Shown here in pieces: positions 7,189 to 8,003 of a stretch of 8,003 nucleotides of DNA (its first letter is position 1; each line of letters begins with the position of its first letter). Source of the DNA: Clostridia bacterium (GTDB lineage Bacteria; Bacillota; Clostridia; Christensenellales; Borkfalkiaceae); NCBI GenBank assembly GCA_017501125.1, contig JAFVXN010000199.1:1-8003 (forward strand). The letters run 5' to 3'. The notes beneath the pieces are model-generated. The model saw nothing but the letters and a program-made list of their open reading frames with translations. It was not told the origin of the DNA and made no database searches. Made by a program: the position numbers and the translations under genes.

Positions 7189-7889
7189 AAAGGATAATCG
7201 CAATCGGCGGTGGGGATCTCCGCGAGAGGACGACGCTGAAAATTGACGAATATATCGCACGCCTTGCCAAAGAAAGGGCGGGAGAAAGGCGCGCGAACGC
7301 TTTATTCTTGCCTACGGCAAGCCACGATTTTATGCCTTATTACAATACCTTTCATAAGGTGTATACGGGTGTGTTCGATATCAAGACGGACGTGGCGCTG
7401 ACCGTGTATAAAGAGGTTGACCTCGAAAAGATGAAAGGCAAATTCGAAAAGGCGGATATGATTTACGTCGGTGGCGGCGATACCGTCTTTATGATAGAGC
7501 AGTGGAAAAAGACGGGCTTGTTGCCGCTGATTGAGGACGCGTATAATCGTGGCGTTGTCTTTTCGGGGCTTAGCGCAGGCGCGATATGCTGGTTTGAAGA
7601 TATCTACACCGATTCGGTGGTGGGGCAACCTGGCAAGTATGCGGAATTCAAAGGCTTGGGCTGGCTGAAAAAAGGGATAATTTCTCCTCATTACAATCAA
7701 AGAACGCTTGACTTTGACCAAATCGTATGCTATAATGATACTCGCGCGTTGGGGATAGAAGATAACGCGGCAATCGTCGTCGAAGACGGCGAAATCGTGG
7801 GCAGTATTACCTGTGGTGAAGGGAAAGCCTACCGCTTAGAAAGCAAGGGCGGTATCTTGACGAAAGAGGCAATTCCCGAAATAATTTAA
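7185..7889 (+). CDS. PepE-like protein, peptidase S51 / class I glutamine amidotransferase-like fold
   Basis: The 234-residue protein has the S51 layout: N-terminal strand IIAIGGGD, the ALFLPTAS strand, YVGGGDTVFMIEQW (GGGDT at 96-100), the nucleophile elbow SGLSAGA with Ser130, and SPHYNQR with His169. The Ser-to-His distance (39) is close to that of Salmonella PepE (Ser120, His157). The acidic triad member is not certain: Glu138, Asp139 or Asp143 could serve, and related Listeria proteins are reported to use Glu. PepE itself cleaves Asp-X dipeptides. This subgroup's substrate is not established, so I give no symbol. There is no signal peptide. The start overlaps the rpiB stop as ATGA with only a weak upstream ribosome site, so translation is probably coupled. 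Its 3' part also contains a promoter-like sequence facing the tRNA gene. Confidence 0.82.
   Translation: MKRIIAIGGGDLRERTTLKIDEYIARLAKERAGERRANALFLPTASHDFMPYYNTFHKVYTGVFDIKTDVALTVYKEVDLEKMKGKFEKADMIYVGGGDTVFMIEQWKKTGLLPLIEDAYNRGVVFSGLSAGAICWFEDIYTDSVVGQPGKYAEFKGLGWLKKGIISPHYNQRTLDFDQIVCYNDTRALGIEDNAAIVVEDGEIVGSITCGEGKAYRLESKGGILTKEAIPEII
7708..7736 (+). promoter_or_regulatory. Extended -10 sigma-A-type promoter inside the pepE-like gene, probably for tRNA-Leu
   Basis: TTGACT at 7708-7713 (five of six consensus bases) and a perfect TATAAT at 7731-7736 are separated by the optimal 17 bases. TG at 7728-7729 adds the extended -10 element (TGCTATAAT). The start point would be about 7743. No other site in the window matches as well. 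It lies within codons 175-184 of the upstream gene and about 175 bases before the mature tRNA, with no other gene between, so the tRNA is its likely target. No transcription data are available here. Confidence 0.65.
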
Positions 7890-7895
7890 TAATCC

Positions 7896-7914
7896 CTTTC
7901 CCTTATAGGGAAAG
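7896..7914 (+). other. Small perfect hairpin between the pepE-like gene and tRNA-Leu
   Basis: CTTTCCCT (7896-7903) pairs fully with AGGGAAAG (7907-7914) around a three-base TAT loop, giving an eight-base-pair stem. It starts seven bases after the pepE-like stop and ends four bases before the tRNA. No T tract follows on the + strand, and none is evident on the other strand, so it is a poor intrinsic terminator. It may protect the mRNA 3' end or structure the tRNA 5' leader for processing. A weak attenuating terminator remains possible. Confidence 0.5.
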
Positions 7915-7918
7915 ATAT

Positions 7919-8003
7919 GCGGACGTGGCGAAATTGGCAGACGCGCAGGTTTCAGGTTCCTGTGGTTAACACCGTGTGGGTTCAAATCCCTTCGTCCGCA
8001 CCA
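7919..8003 (+). tRNA. tRNA-Leu, anticodon CAG
   Basis: The acceptor stem GCGGACG (7919-7925) pairs fully with CGTCCGC (7993-7999), followed by discriminator A (8000) and an encoded CCA. The D stem is GCG/CGC (7928-7930 with 7942-7944). The anticodon loop TTCAGGT (7951-7957) places CAG at 7953-7955, reading CUG. The long variable arm with a GGT/ACC stem (7964-7973) identifies a class II Leu-type tRNA. The T loop is TTCAAAT (7981-7987). Two U-U mismatches are visible: at the inner end of the anticodon stem (7950 with 7958) and in the T stem (7977 with 7991), plus a G-U pair at 7976/7992. Total length is 85 with CCA. Transcription probably comes from the promoter at 7708-7736 or from readthrough. 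Confidence 0.93.

Noticed and set aside
6391..7260. A 289-codon minus-strand open frame opposite ywlE and rpiB
   Set aside because: Same shadow pattern: no domain, no ribosome site of note, and full overlap with two conserved + strand genes.
1..8003. Absence of CTAG
   Set aside because: I saw none, but CTAG is rare in most bacterial genomes, so it adds little to the GGCC, CCGG and AGCT observation.
7919..8003. tRNA-Leu as an integration (attB) site for a mobile element
   Set aside because: tRNA-Leu genes are common targets, but the window ends at the CCA and no integrase or direct repeat of the tRNA end is visible.

Overview
This is an 8 kb, compact, one-directional stretch of bacterial chromosome that looks like Bacillota, probably a gut-type Clostridia lineage. 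The reasons are the adjacent UPF0237 (ACT) and UPF0210 genes, an M3B oligoendopeptidase F, a two-domain Sua5-type threonylcarbamoyl-AMP synthase followed by a YwlE-type phosphatase and RpiB (an order recalling the Bacillus ywlC-ywlE-ywlF cluster), strong GGAG ribosome sites, and a tRNA-Leu with an encoded CCA end. G+C is slightly above half. Genus cannot be named from the sequence alone.

Layout, all on the + strand: the acidic C-terminal end of an unidentified protein (2-136) overlaps an ACT-domain protein (133-402), followed by a UPF0210/DUF711 protein (424-1779), oligoendopeptidase F (1814-3592), replicative helicase DnaB (3613-5118), threonylcarbamoyl-AMP synthase (5120-6118), a low-molecular-weight phosphatase of the YwlE arginine-phosphatase type (6154-6723), ribose-5-phosphate isomerase B (6736-7188), a PepE/S51-like protein (7185-7889), a small hairpin, and tRNA-Leu(CAG) (7919-8003, flush with the window end). 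Gaps are 35 bases or less, there are two ATGA overlaps, and no convincing U-tract terminator was seen. Long transcripts with internal promoters are therefore likely. One candidate promoter overlaps the pepF stop codon before dnaB. A much better one lies inside the pepE-like gene and probably drives the tRNA. No gene-free stretch exceeds about 35 bases.

Functionally this is a housekeeping region: metabolite sensing (ACT/UPF0210), peptide turnover (PepF, PepE-like), replication (DnaB), tRNA t6A modification (Sua5), phospho-residue removal (YwlE-like) and the pentose phosphate pathway (RpiB). I see no defence locus, mobile element, CRISPR array or new multi-gene system.

The points worth a second look are finer: near-absence of GGCC, CCGG and AGCT with synonymous codons chosen around them, a DnaB tail ending like the SSB C-terminal tip, a polybasic tail on the phosphatase, a near-consensus extended -10 promoter embedded in codons, and a tRNA-Leu with two U-U mismatches.
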